Below the pieces are notes generated by a model. That model was not told the origin of the DNA. It ran no database searches and saw only the letters and a program-made list of their open reading frames with translations. The position numbers were made by a program, and so were the translations under genes. Positions 45,221-55,965 of a stretch of 64,000 nt of DNA are shown here, one piece after another; the stretch's first letter is position 1, and every line of letters begins with the position of its first letter. The stretch covers positions 133,424,695 through 133,488,694 of the forward strand of contig CM070904.1 in the NCBI GenBank assembly GCA_036417435.1, written 5' to 3'. The DNA is from Inia geoffrensis (lineage: Eukaryota > Chordata > Mammalia > Artiodactyla > Iniidae).

Positions 45221-47554
45221 GTATCGGGACAGACGGGCCCCGAGCCCTCCCGAGGACGTAGAGAGGCTGCTTGGCCAGGGCACGTGGGTGAAGGAGGCCG
45301 GGCGGGGCTCGCTCCGGCCAGAGCCGAGCCTGAGCAGAGCTCAGCAAGGCTGCTTAGTCAGGGGATGGGTTTCTTCTGGGGGGCGGGGGCAGAGATCGGC
45401 CTGCCTGCAGCCAGGGGGCCCCAGAGAGGAAGTGACTTCCGGGCACAAGACAGCGGCAGCCTGGGCTGGGCAGGGGTGCTCGGCTGACAAACAGGGGGAA
45501 CAGGCAGCTGGAAGACCGCGGCTCTCCCCGCTACCTGGAGGACTCGTGGTGCGCTGGGCTGAGCGGGGAGGGCCTTCCTAAGCTTCGAAGCCACAGGAGA
45601 CCGGCGTGCCGGCGGAGGGGTGGGAGCACAGAGGAAATTCATGGAAGGTGTGCACAGGTCATGTTTTCACCGGTTTTCCATAGAAATGTAGAGCCTTCCT
45701 GTGCCAGGGACGGCCAGGTGCCACGCAGCTCTGATGTGAACCGTCTCAGGCAGTCTGAAAGGTAAAATATGCTGCGTGTGGTTAACATTTAAACTTTTCA
45801 TGTTTGACGGTAAATGAAAATGTCTCACGCGTGCGTGTTGCTTGGTCACGTGCTGAGAGTCATTGTAGGTAACTCACCCGAGGTAAACTGGAAGAACGCA
45901 GCCGCAGCTTAAGACTGGCTGCAGGAAGCACGCTACAGAGTCAGGCTCCTGCCCAGGGTGCAGTCTGTGCACACCCGCTTCCCGTGAGCATCTAGCGTGA
46001 GCACATGTGGTGACATCACCCCTTCCTGTGGAAGCAGTCACGCGATGGGCAGGCTCACCTGCCCGGCCTTGGTGAGGAGAGAGGCACCTGTTCGTCGGGC
46101 CCACCAGCGGCTGCATGTGGCCAGGCACCCAAGGCCCTCTGTTATAAAGAAAGCGCTTCCGTGCAGAATGCAGTAGGTCGTGACAGCAGCAACCAGAGAC
46201 AACAAAGTGGCAGAATCACATTGTAAATATGCCATTGGAGCAGAGGATGCAACGAGGTGTGGATGCAGCTGGGAGAAGTGACCAAGGAGCCCCACACCAG
46301 CCTGGGGACGCTGGCTGACTCCAGGTCAGACTCCAGACCCATCTCGGCCCCCAGGAGAGGCGTGCTGGGGAGAAAGAGAAACAGCAAGGCTCTCAGGCCA
46401 CGTGGGAGGCTGGTGTGACAGAGGGGAGCTGAAGGGCCGCAAGCCCTCTGGCTGGCTCCCCAACGAGCATGGCTGATTCCTGGGGCCCACAAAGTGGTGT
46501 TTTCCCAAAAGCCAAGCACGTTTTGGGCTCAGATGTGTCCGGAAGTCACGCCACTGTCACTGCCAGTCACCTTGCCCTGCTGAGCCACACACACCCGCCT
46601 GCCTGCCCCCCGGGGGGTTGAGAGCAGCAGAGGCCCGGAGCCACTCTGCAGGCCTCCCACCCGCACCACCCCCAAAGGCTGGACGTCCATCACACGCTAA
46701 ACGAAGCATCAGGATTGGAAGAAGAGACAGGGACCGTGGCGACCAGCTGCTTGCCCAGCTCCAGGTGTCTGGTAGACAGGAGACTGCAGCACGTGGGGAA
46801 GGGCCCGACCAAGGTCCCGAGGGACAGGACGCGGGGGCTGCAACTGGGAGAACTAGCTTTCCGCTCCACTACGAGGCGCTCCCCTCTCTCATCTTTCTGT
46901 GTAGCCTTGGGGCTTCAAAGAAATCGGAAATTGATTTTCTTTTACTCTGTGGTCCTCAGATTTCAAAAGGTCTCTTGTCAGAGTATGGCTGGAGGTCCCC
47001 AGCCAGCCCCCCTCCCGCCTCTCCTCCAGCACCTGGCACGGCGCTGGTGCACAGCGTGTCCTTGCTGGCATGGAGTCAATTGGGTCCCCAAACCCTGAGC
47101 CCCTCGAGGACACTTGTCATGGAAGACACCTCTCCAGCTGGTTCCGTTGCTTTCAGAAAAGAGATCGCAATCCCTAGCCTGGAGTCTGCGGGGCAGCCCC
47201 ACCTCGTCCACACCAGCACGTCCACTTGAGCAACTCAGGTCAACGGCCAGCACTGTGGGGGGCAGGCAGTAAGCTCTCGGCATTCGGGGCTGCTGGCCCA
47301 CGGGCAGCTTGGTGCCATGTCTCGGTGGACCTTCCTCCTTCTGTGCCCAAGCAAAGCACTCGCTGTTCCCCAGTGGCCCTCGCACCTGCCACCTTCCAGC
47401 TTTGCCAGCCCGGCCCCTTCCTTCCACCTGGGTGAACGCCCTTCATCATCCTCACCTGGCTGACACACGCCGCAGAGGGACGGATCACGCTGACTGCAGC
47501 ACGCTGGGCTGAGCTCTCCCCTGCCCGCTCATGAAGACCTTGCAGCACCCCCGG
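45221..47554. other. Unique intergenic DNA
   Basis: No gene recognised. Overlapping GC-driven frames up to 223 codons. Confidence 0.4.
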
Positions 47555-47660
47555 AGATGGGACCTCCCCCATTTGCAAAGGGGAAGTGGGCTCAGAGAGG
47601 CTGAGTGACTCTCCCAGGTTTGCATAGCTGGTAGGTCGGGGGAACGGAATCCCTACCCCG
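47555..47660 (-). mobile_element. MIR element, antisense
   Basis: CCCATTTGCAAAGGGGAAGT, GGGCTCAGAGAGGCTGAGTG, CTCTCCCAGGTTTGCATAGC and TGGTAGGTCGGGGGAACGGA match reverse-complement MIR (CCCATTTTACAGATGAGG..CTCAGAGAGGTTAAGTAACTTGCCC..AGCTAGTAAGTGG). Confidence 0.7.
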
Positions 47661-48269
47661 GTCCACCTGCTCCCCGGGGCCTTGCAGGTAACATTAACTT
47701 GACTTGAGTTTCCGGCCACAGCCATCCCTGGCCTTGCCATCCCATCCTCTGAACCCCCAAAGCCGCCCCAGCACCCGAAGAGCACTTGCCCCCATCTGCT
47801 GTGCTCCGTGTTCCCTGGGACCAGGGTGGAGGGACGGGCGCACAGGGGACACAGTCGAAGAATCCAGAGGACAGGGCTGGCCTCCCACTCCCCACCTGCC
47901 CTGCAGGCCCCTCCTGCCAGCTCGCGGCAAAGCCAGCATCCCCGGCGAGCAGGCCTGCGGTCGGAACAGCGCAGCTTGGGCAGCTCCCAAGGCTCCGAGG
48001 CTCATCAGATGGTAATTGGAGAGGACGCGGCTCCCCAGCGAGGCTGAGCACGTGTCTCCCGCACAGGGGAACCAGAGGCAGTGGGCTGCACCCCTTTGTC
48101 AGAATCCACAAGAACTTCAGCCCCTCCTTTGCACCCTCGCCACCAAAAGTCCCCAAGGCCACCAGCCCTCTCCTCCCTTCTCCTGGGGAGCTGACACGCT
48201 GTACTTGGGAAAGCAGGGAAAAAGGAGCCACAGCCCTCCCACGATGTCACTTCCTGAGGCTTCTGCTCT

Positions 48270-48349
48270 GCAGCCTGTGTCTGCGCAGTGACAAGGCAGG
48301 GGCACGAGTGCAGCCTCTGTCTGCGCAGTGACAAGGCAGGGGCGCGAGT
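48270..48349. repeat. 40-bp tandem duplication
   Basis: 48270-48309 and 48310-48349 differ at only two positions (CTGTGT/CTCTGT and GCACGAG/GCGCGAG). The unit begins GCAGCCTSTGTCTGCGCAGT. Confidence 0.95.
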
Positions 48350-49504
48350 CCGGGTCCACTGGGCTCTGCCCTGCGTTTCTGGTCAGAGGTCTCAGCCTTG
48401 AAGGCACCTCCGTTCCCTGCCGCATCCCCTCCCTCCTCTCCTCGGAGTGGCCGTCAGGACACACAGCATCCTGGGGCGGGGCGGCCCCCCTCCTCACCTC
48501 CTCGACAGCACGTGGATGTCTGGGCAGGGCAGGGGCTCTAGGGAGAAGCCGGGGTAGGAGGCCCCCGGAGCAGCGGCGTCTCTGGGCTGTGCCGGCAGGA
48601 TCTGGGGTGCAGCCCACAGCTTCACTTTATTATTTTGAGTCTGCGGATTCGGGTTGGCCAGAGCATAAAGGAGACGTTATTGGCTGTACTCTGGCTTCTC
48701 CTGTTCTCTCCTCTCCACCCTGTGGCTTGGACGGGCCCGGGATGGGCAGGGCTTCAGGGCGGCTGTCACTGGGCTCCCTTTCCTCAGGCCGAGGCTCGGA
48801 GGGCGCTGGGGCCGTGGCAGTCCCCAGGGCCCCCCAGAGTGCGAAGAAGGGCCTCCTCTGCTGGGCAGCTCTGCACTGCCCACCCCAGCCCTCCTCTCCT
48901 TCACCGAGCTTTGGGGACCCGGTGCTGAGCTCTGAGTGTCGCTGGAAACTGGATCCATTTCAGCCCCTTAAGTGCTTATTCCAGGCCCGAAACAAGAACC
49001 TCCATGGGAATCGGCCACATGGCCTCCACCACAAAGAGGTCCAGACAGCAGCCAGAGAACAGCTGGGCCACCCCTCAGCGCACCCAGCCAGGCAAACACG
49101 CCCCCCTCGGCTGCCGCAGTATTAGGAGGGCATCCAGGGTCCTTCTGTCTGAACTAGGGCCTCCTGCAGCAGGAAACAAGAGGCTCCAGCAATCCCACAC
49201 CCCACAGGGCCGGACATCTCGGCTCTGGCCCCCAGCCCCGGGCTTACAAGAACCAACCCCAGATACCACCCGCATCGCTCGTCCTCGGGAGCGGGGTGCA
49301 CGGCAGTGGCCTCAGCCTGGGGGGACGTGTGTCTGTGGTGAGAGACTTTCCTCCTGTCTCCGTGGGGGGGGGGCTGCTTCCTCCCCATGCCTCCCCAAGA
49401 CCACGGGGCGGCCGGGGGCCCCTGAGCATCCGTTGTGGACCCTGGAGCTCCTGCCAGAAGCCTCTGCCCGACGGGCTGGCCGGTGTGCAGAGCAGATGCC
49501 CTGG
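48350..49504. other. Unique GC-rich DNA
   Basis: A 265-codon frame (48328-49125) and others are present, but they have no domain and overlap antisense frames. No exon supported. Confidence 0.4.
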
Positions 49505-49735
49505 GGTCAGCCCTCTCTCCCTTGAGGGCAGCCCTCTCTCCCCTGGGGGCAGCCCTCTCTCCCCTGGGAGCAGCCCTCTCTCCCCTAGGGGCAGCCCTCT
49601 CTCCCCTGGGGGCAGCCCTCTCTCCCCTGGGAGCAGCCCTCTCTCCCCTAGGGGCAGCCCTCTCTCCCCTGGGGGCAGCCGTCGCTCCCCTGGGGGCAGC
49701 CCTCTCTCCCTTGGGGGCAGCCCTCTCTCCCCTGG
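49505..49735 (+). repeat. 21-bp minisatellite, 11 units, with 63-bp superstructure
   Basis: Exactly eleven 21-bp units of GGGCAGCCCTCTCTCCCCTG plus G. Units 4 and 7 are a variant (GAGCAG..CCTAG), so units 2-4 and 5-7 form two identical 63-bp A-A-B blocks. Unit 9 has CGTCGCT. Since 21 is a multiple of three, frames stay open on both strands with 7-residue periodicity: SPLSPGG in the 305-codon plus frame 49296-50213, and GERAAPR in the 242-codon minus frame 49122-49850. I do not regard either as a gene. Confidence 0.95.
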
Positions 49736-52137
49736 GCGGCCCTGGAACCCCCCAGGGCCTGCAGGAGGGAGACGCGAAGGGCTCGGCCCACAGGACGGCA
49801 GGCAGGCTGGCTGGGGGGCAGCCTACTGGGGAAGGAAAGGGTGGAGACACGGCCCCTTGGCAGGAGTCTCTGCTCCCACCAAGGGGTCCTCATTGACAGA
49901 GGGTCTGGGGGGAACGGAAGACTGCCGTTTCTCAGGTCCCAGACACAGCCCGACCCAGTGGGGGCCTGAGAGGAAGGAGGGGGAGGGACATCTCGAGGCC
50001 AGAAGCTCTGCCCGGCCCACATGCGCACGCACCCCCATGGCACACCCAGGCACGTGCACGTACACACATGCAGTGCTCACCGGTACACGCGTGCACACGC
50101 AGGCACACCCAGACACGTGCATATATACACTTCAAGCAGCAGGGCCCCCGCTCAGAAGGTGCTGGAGGAAAGGAAGTGATGAGCATTGTATAGAATTGAA
50201 AATGAAGCATTGAAGTGCCTGGAGGTTAAGTCAGCAAAAAGGCCCCAGAGCTCTGGCCTCTGCCCCCGCCTTCTTGTAGGCCAGGAAGGGGCTCCAACGG
50301 CATATGGGGGCGGAGAGTACTCTGGCTGCCAGCCCTGTGTCTCGATCCTCAGGAACCCGCTGCTGGGCTTGTGGACCCCGCACGGCACGACAGGCGCTGT
50401 GAGCCGTGGCCCGAGACCAAGGGCTGTCTCCTGGCTTCCGCCACCAGCCCAGCACCCCTCAGGTCACTGCCCCTCCGCTGTGCCCTCCCCAGGCTCCAGG
50501 ACCCCCTTCTTTGGGGGCTGAGTGCTCATCCCGCAGAGGGCCCCCCGAGGGCACTTCCACTGTCTCTTACCCTCTCCAGAGGAGCCCCACCGGCCCGGGT
50601 CCCAGGTAGGATTGGGCCTCTGTGGACCACCATCATCTCCCAGAGCCCTCCCCATGCTGGACCTGGGGGTTGGCTCCCTCGGCGGGAACCCAGGGGGCAC
50701 AGGGGGGCCCAGGGATGGCCACCAGCGTGAGGCAAGTGTGCCCAGGAGGGCCAGGCTTTGCGGTCTGTCCCCACTGTCTTCCTCCCAGGGCCCCACCCCT
50801 GGTGCGCCCAAGCCACCCTGCTCCTCCTTAGCTCCTGCCGGGTCGTCACCCCGGGCCAGGGTCAGGCCACCGTGTAGGCAGGGCTGCCCGCTTTCAGCAT
50901 TATCTCGTGGCTGCAGGGCCACGGCAGCCATCCAAGGCTCCTCATGGCTATGTCGGTCAGGACCTGGACACCGGGTCTGAGAGTCAACTAGCCCCTCTCA
51001 GCCTTTGGAGCCGCCCCTGTGTGCCCAGCTGGGCAAAGGAGAGAGAGCTGGCTTTTCTGAGCAGCAAGCCCTCGCTGACCCTGGCCGCCGCCCCTAGGGA
51101 CAGACTCAGGCTCTGGGGGAACCTCCCAGAGTCCTCTCTGCCAGAAGGAGGTGGCCCTGCTCCAGGGCATTCTGGGCGGGCAGGCTCCAGAGATGCGGTC
51201 CATGGCAGCCCTGCACCCCTGCCCTCCTGGGGACCCACCCTGGCCGGACCGGCTGTGCCCTGGAGGGGGTCTGGGAACGGGACTGATGCATGACGAGAGG
51301 GTATCGTCCCCTCCCCTGACCAGACTCCCAAGAGCTCAGGGAGGTAGGAGTGGCATGGCCGGGGTCTGAGCTAGAGCTCCCAAAATAGCCTGGGCCATGG
51401 CCAGCGGCCGAGGATGGGCAGCTGACTTCACGCCACAGGCATCCCGGGAAGCCCCAGCTGTCTGCGGCCGGCCGCACCTGCCGGGCCCGGAGCCAGAACA
51501 CGGCCCTCAGCATCGGGCCCCCAGGGCAGGGGCAGCTGTGCGCACGGAGCCCAGCCCCCTCCAGGTCCCAGAAAGGGCCTGCAGGGCCTGGGGGGGCTGC
51601 TGGGTTCCCCACCCTGCTTGTCCTTCACTGACCTTGGGCCAGCCTCACCCTGGCCCGGCTGGGCTATTCATCCGTAAGCAAGCGAGTCTGGCCCCAGTGC
51701 CAAGGAGGGAGGTCTCTGGGGGTGGGACCTGTGGCCCCTTGGGGAGAGGCCCACCTTGGGGGGCGGCGCTATCAGGAAAGACTCCCTAAGCCTAATGAAA
51801 AAGAAAGTGAGCAAAGGAGTTTTCATTTCACTCCGAACTGCGATTCGTGGTTTCTCCACAAAGACGCCCAAGCCTCACAGAGCTGCGCCGTGTGGGAGCC
51901 AGGACCCGGGAGGCTCCGAGGACACCTGGGGCCTGGCCCACGGCACCCACACGGCCCCTTGCAGCTCTCGGGACACCCCCGCACAACCCAGCAGGTGCCT
52001 AGCCTGCGAGGGACGAAGCGCCCTGCAGAAGAGGAGGGAGGGAAGCAGGCTTCCTGGCCCCTGCCTCTGCTTCCCGGGGCTCCTGGCTTCCTGTGGGTCC
52101 TTTAGAATGTTCACGCCTGGGGGCTCTGAAGGCGTCA
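49736..52137. other. Unique GC-rich DNA
   Basis: A CA/CACACG-rich patch lies at 50020-50130 (ACACACATGCAGTG, GTGCACACGCAGGCACACCC). No gene or known repeat identified. Confidence 0.4.
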
Positions 52138-52496
52138 TGGACAGCCCACAGAGCTAGGGAGTCCGCCGCCCGCAGCACCCCTGCCAGGCCACGCTTATGG
52201 TGGATGAGGGCGCGGCCCTGGCCTGGCTGGGGCTGAGCAGGATGATGATCAGCTCCTGAAAGAGCGGCTTCCGGAACCGGGACCACGTCAGGGCAGACAC
52301 GGCCCTGCTCTCGGGGGCAGGCAGACCAGAGGTGGGCTGAGTGCAGGGGGGGCGTGACTGCGGGAGCACCGTTCAGACCAGGGAGGGGCTCTGAGGGGGC
52401 ACCGTTCAGGCAGAGACCAGGAGGCAACGGGGCGAACCTGTGTCGGGGACGGCGACCCTGACAGCCGAGCGGCTGTGCAAAGGCCCTGCGGCAACC
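52138..52496 (-). repeat. Left arm of inverted duplication (L2-derived)
   Basis: 359 bp whose reverse complement aligns along its full length with 53731-54088. By hand I count about 13 substitutions and three single-base length differences (about 95% identity). In reverse complement it starts GGTTGCCGCAGGGCCTTTGC, which with GTCTCTGCCTGAACGGTGCC and CCTCAGAGCCCCTCCCTGG resembles the L2 3' region. Ends abruptly at both sides. Confidence 0.95.
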
Positions 52497-53730
52497 TCAT
52501 GTTTGGACAGCAGGGAGGTCCGCACGGCCACAGCTGAGAGAACCAGGCCGAGGGGCGGGCGAGGGCCAAGAGGCAGGGTGCAGGGCAGCTGGGGGACTTC
52601 GCAGCTTTTTCTGATGGTAAACCTGCTGCGGCAGCTGCTGAGGACCTGTCACACCCGGGACACATAAGACAAAGCAGACAGATGTGCTGCAGTCCTGGCA
52701 GTCAGGTGGATCGGGAGGGCTGAGCCCAGATGCAGACACAGTGCCTCGTGGGATGGAACAGGTGACGTGGAGCCTGGGTCCCCCAGGGGGCTGCTAAGGG
52801 CCCCCTGGCTGGGTCCTCCGCGGGTCTGTGCTGGGCTTCCCACTGAGGCTGTCCCTGCCTCTCTGGCCTTCAGCGTGTGGTGTCTGCAGAAGTGTCTGGG
52901 ACCCGGTACAGCAGCCACCGTCGCAGGAATAAGAGGGGTCTCCCTTCCCTGCTTGTCACGCCCCATAGACACTGGCCCAGAGACCGCCTAAGTGTCCCGG
53001 GCAGGCCAGGCTCCCAGGGACCGGTCCAGGCAGTGGTGGTGGGGCTCCCCTGGCTGGCAACACCAAGGACTTCCTGCAGACTGCTGTTTGCAGAGGGGCG
53101 GGGAAGGGCCTGGGGCAGGGAGACAAAGGGGCTCTGTGCGCCAGACCCGGGGGGGAGCGGCTGGGGGGCTTCCTCGGGCTTTTGAAGTCCTGGGCTTGCC
53201 CACCCCAAAGCCTGAGGTGGCACAGGTCCTGAGCGGAGCCTCCCACAGAGGTTTCCTGCCTCTGGGGAGGGCAGTGGGGGCAGGAGATGAGAGAATCAGG
53301 ATGATGAGGGGCTCGGGAGGGGGTGGTATGGGAAGAGAGAGGAGGGCTGTGGAGGCCCCCAGAGCCACCCCTGGCTCTCAAACCCCAGGGGACACTGAGG
53401 CTTCCTCCTGTTCTCTCGAACTTGGGTCCCTCTAGTCCAACGTGGGTCCCCTGACCATCAGGTCCCAGGGGTCTGCACCCTCTTCCCCCTGAAGCCAACC
53501 TCTCACTCGCTCTGAGCTCCCTCTCTCCTCCTCTCCAGGTTCCTCAGACAAAAGCCTGCCCTGCCTGGCCCAGCGGCCTTGTGCCCGGGTGCTGTGGGGA
53601 CCAGGCTCCACGTGGCCGCTGCATGGGGTCCTGGGGTGACAGCAGAAGACTCTGACAAGCTCCCCTGGCCATTCCCGCCGTAAGCCTCCCTTTCCTTGTA
53701 CGTGCACCGTCTGACCTCTCCCCTCCCAAA
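52497..53730. other. Spacer between inverted arms
   Basis: 1,234 bp of GC-rich unique DNA, the would-be loop of a stem-loop. No gene recognised. An open frame of 180 codons occurs on the minus strand at 52956-53498 without a domain. Confidence 0.6.
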
Positions 53731-54088
53731 GGTTGCCCCAGGGCCTTTGCACAGCCGCTCGGCTGTCAGGGTCGCCGTCCCCGACACAGGTTCGCCCCGT
53801 TGCCTCCTGGTCTCTGCCTGAACGGTGCCCCCTCAGAGCCCCTCCCTGGTCTGAAACGGTGCTCCTGCAGCCACGCCCCCCTGCACTCAGCCCACCTCTG
53901 GTCTGCCTGCCCCCGAGAACAGGGCCGTGTCTGCCCTGACGTGGTCCCGGTTCCGGAAGCCGCGCTTTCAGGAGCTGATCATCATCCTGCTCAGCCCCAG
54001 CCAGGCCAGGGCCGCACCCTCGTCCACCATAAGCGTGGCCTGGCAGGGGTGCTGCAGGTGATGGACTCCCTAGTTCTGTGGCTGTCCA
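53731..54088 (+). repeat. Right arm of inverted duplication (L2-derived)
   Basis: 358 bp running GGTTGCCCCAGGGCCTTTGC through TTCTGTGGCTGTCCA. Most differences from the other arm are transitions, clustered near the outer end (GCAGGTGATGG here, GCGGGCGGCGG there). L2 is over 100 million years old, so the near-identity must come from a much later duplication or from gene conversion. Confidence 0.95.
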
Positions 54089-55449
54089 GCTGGGGCCCGG
54101 GTGCTGGGCCCTGGGATTGCAGGGCGGCTGTCTCGGAGGCCTGCTCCAGGGCCAGGGTCCCCACCCCAGCCTGTTCCCTGGTTCTTGTTCCACGCGGCCC
54201 CCACGGGGCTCTGACCAGGCCATGACCAGGCCTCCGGCTGCAGGCACAGGGCCCCGGGGTGGGCTTGGTGGGGCCGCTCTCAGGCCCCTCCCCATCCCTG
54301 GACGCTGGTAGCTGGCTGGCCCCACCTGCCCTGCCCTGCCCTCCTCGTGGTCAGGAACTCCTCTGGGCCTGAGGCTCCCGGCTGACTGCAAGGCCACGGC
54401 CCCGCACCATCCAGCCGGCGTCCAGAGGTGACCAGGCCCTGGTGCCGTGATGAGGAAGATGCACCCACAGCCCAGCAAGCCCAGGCTCAGGCCATCTGTG
54501 CGGGGGCAGCAGTACTTGCCCCACGCCCACAGGCCCAGAACCAGAGAAGGAGGAGGGCGTGTAGGTCTGGCCCGGAGGGTCCTCTGATGCCAGCCGGATG
54601 GCGAGGTCTGGGGCCACGTGGGCCGAGTCACGTTCCTGAGGAATGACGCAGCGCCTGTTTATCACAGGCTGTCACTGAGGGAAGCCCACCCTCGAGGCCT
54701 CCCAGCCACGACGCAGGCATTCACGTGACAAACCTGCCCTCAGACACTCACAGGCCCCACCCCCGGCCCCTGAAGGCCCTGGTGGGGCGGGAGGTGGGGC
54801 AGCGTCCCCAGACTGGGCTCTCAGGCAGTGGGCAGGATCTGGTGGTGGCCACCCGGGTCAGGAGCGTCCAGCCCCAGGCCTGGCTCACTGGCCTCAGGCC
54901 TCGACCGTGTCCCCCTCCTCAGCCCTGAGGCCCAGGGACCACCAGGACCCCCGAGAGCCCCAGCTTTCTTGGAGCGTCCTTGTCCTGTCCTCAGCGCCCC
55001 CAGCCCTGCCCCGAGAGAAAGCCCTGAAACAGCTTCCATGGGTCCCTTTAAAAGGAAACGCAGTTCCTGCTGCTCCAGGGTTGACTTAAATCAGGTTTAT
55101 TGTACGATTTAAACATATTTAAACGTAAAACTAGACGTTTGCAAGCTAAATGTGAACAACTGTACGAAGCCAATAAAACGAATACTAACTATACCGGGGG
55201 ATGATGGTGTTGGGCTGAACCTCACTTTTGCTGCATCTTTGGAATCGACACGCCGGTGCTCTCGGCTGCCACGGAAGGAAGACTCAGTTTCCCCTGCTCT
55301 CCTTGGGCCCAGGAGAAGCCGCAGAGCCCTCCTCAGCCGGGCGAGGGCTCCAAGAGCCAGTGCAGGTGCAGGTCCCAGCCACCTGGGCACCCTAGACTGT
55401 GGTCCTGGCCCCAGGCGGCCTCCCTCTGCCTCAACACCTGTGCCTCACG
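54089..55449. other. Unique DNA
   Basis: GC-rich to about 55.05 kb. 55.08-55.20 kb is AT-rich (GGTTTATTGTACGATTTAAA, CATATTTAAACGTAAAAC) and nonrepetitive. A 399-codon minus frame (53432-54631) crosses the right arm and is rejected as a gene. Confidence 0.45.
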
Positions 55450-55965
55450 TTTCTCCATTCTACTCCCAACGGCCATCGGGTCCTTTCCAAGTTCTGGCCA
55501 TTAGGATAAAGCCACTATGACCACTTTTGCCGCATACCTTGGTGCCATCGCTCACACCGCAACTTCTCCAGGGTGTGTGTCGGGGTGAGGCTGACTCCAT
55601 GTCATTAGCACGTCTCCCAGAGCGACCTCATCGATTTGCACTCAGTGTCTTCCAGTTCCCGTTCCCTGCCCTGGCCTCGTCCACAGGGTATCTTTTCCCA
55701 TCTGGTGGCTGTGTCATGATTCACTGTGGTTCAATGCACACCTCCCTGCTTGCTACGTTCCCCTGAGTTTGATGGCCGTTTGGGTTTCCTCTTTGCAAAA
55801 AACTGGCCAGTGTCTTGCCTGTTTTTCTATTCTGTTTCCTGCTGTTCTGCAATTGCTTTGCAGGAGCTCTTCACTTACTCTGGATACAAAGTCTTGTCTG
55901 TTACATATGTTGCAAATATCTGTTTCCATTCATTCTGTGGCTTGTCTTCTTCGGGATCTGGGGAC
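55450..55965 (-). mobile_element. L1ME-type 3' fragment, antisense
   Basis: TTTTTCTATTCTGTTTCCTG, TTTGCAGGAGCTCTTCACTT, ACTCTGGATACAAAGTCTTG, TCTGTTACATATGTTGCAAA and CATTCATTCTGTGGCTTGTC match reverse-complement L1ME (..GTAGGAGCTCTTTATATATTCTGGATACTAGTC..GCAAATATCTTCTCCCATTCTGTGGCTTG). The 5' half is less certain. Confidence 0.7.

Noticed and set aside
49505..49735. CRISPR-like direct repeats
   Set aside because: The units are contiguous with no spacers, and the DNA is mammalian.
49296..50213. 305-codon plus-strand open frame with SPLSPGG repeats
   Set aside because: It is open because the minisatellite unit is 21 bp. The opposite strand is open too, the rest has no domain, and no splice or promoter context is visible.
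53432..54631. 399-codon minus-strand open frame, the longest in the window
   Set aside because: It runs through the L2-derived right arm of the inverted repeat, has GC-driven composition, and overlaps plus-strand frames of similar quality.
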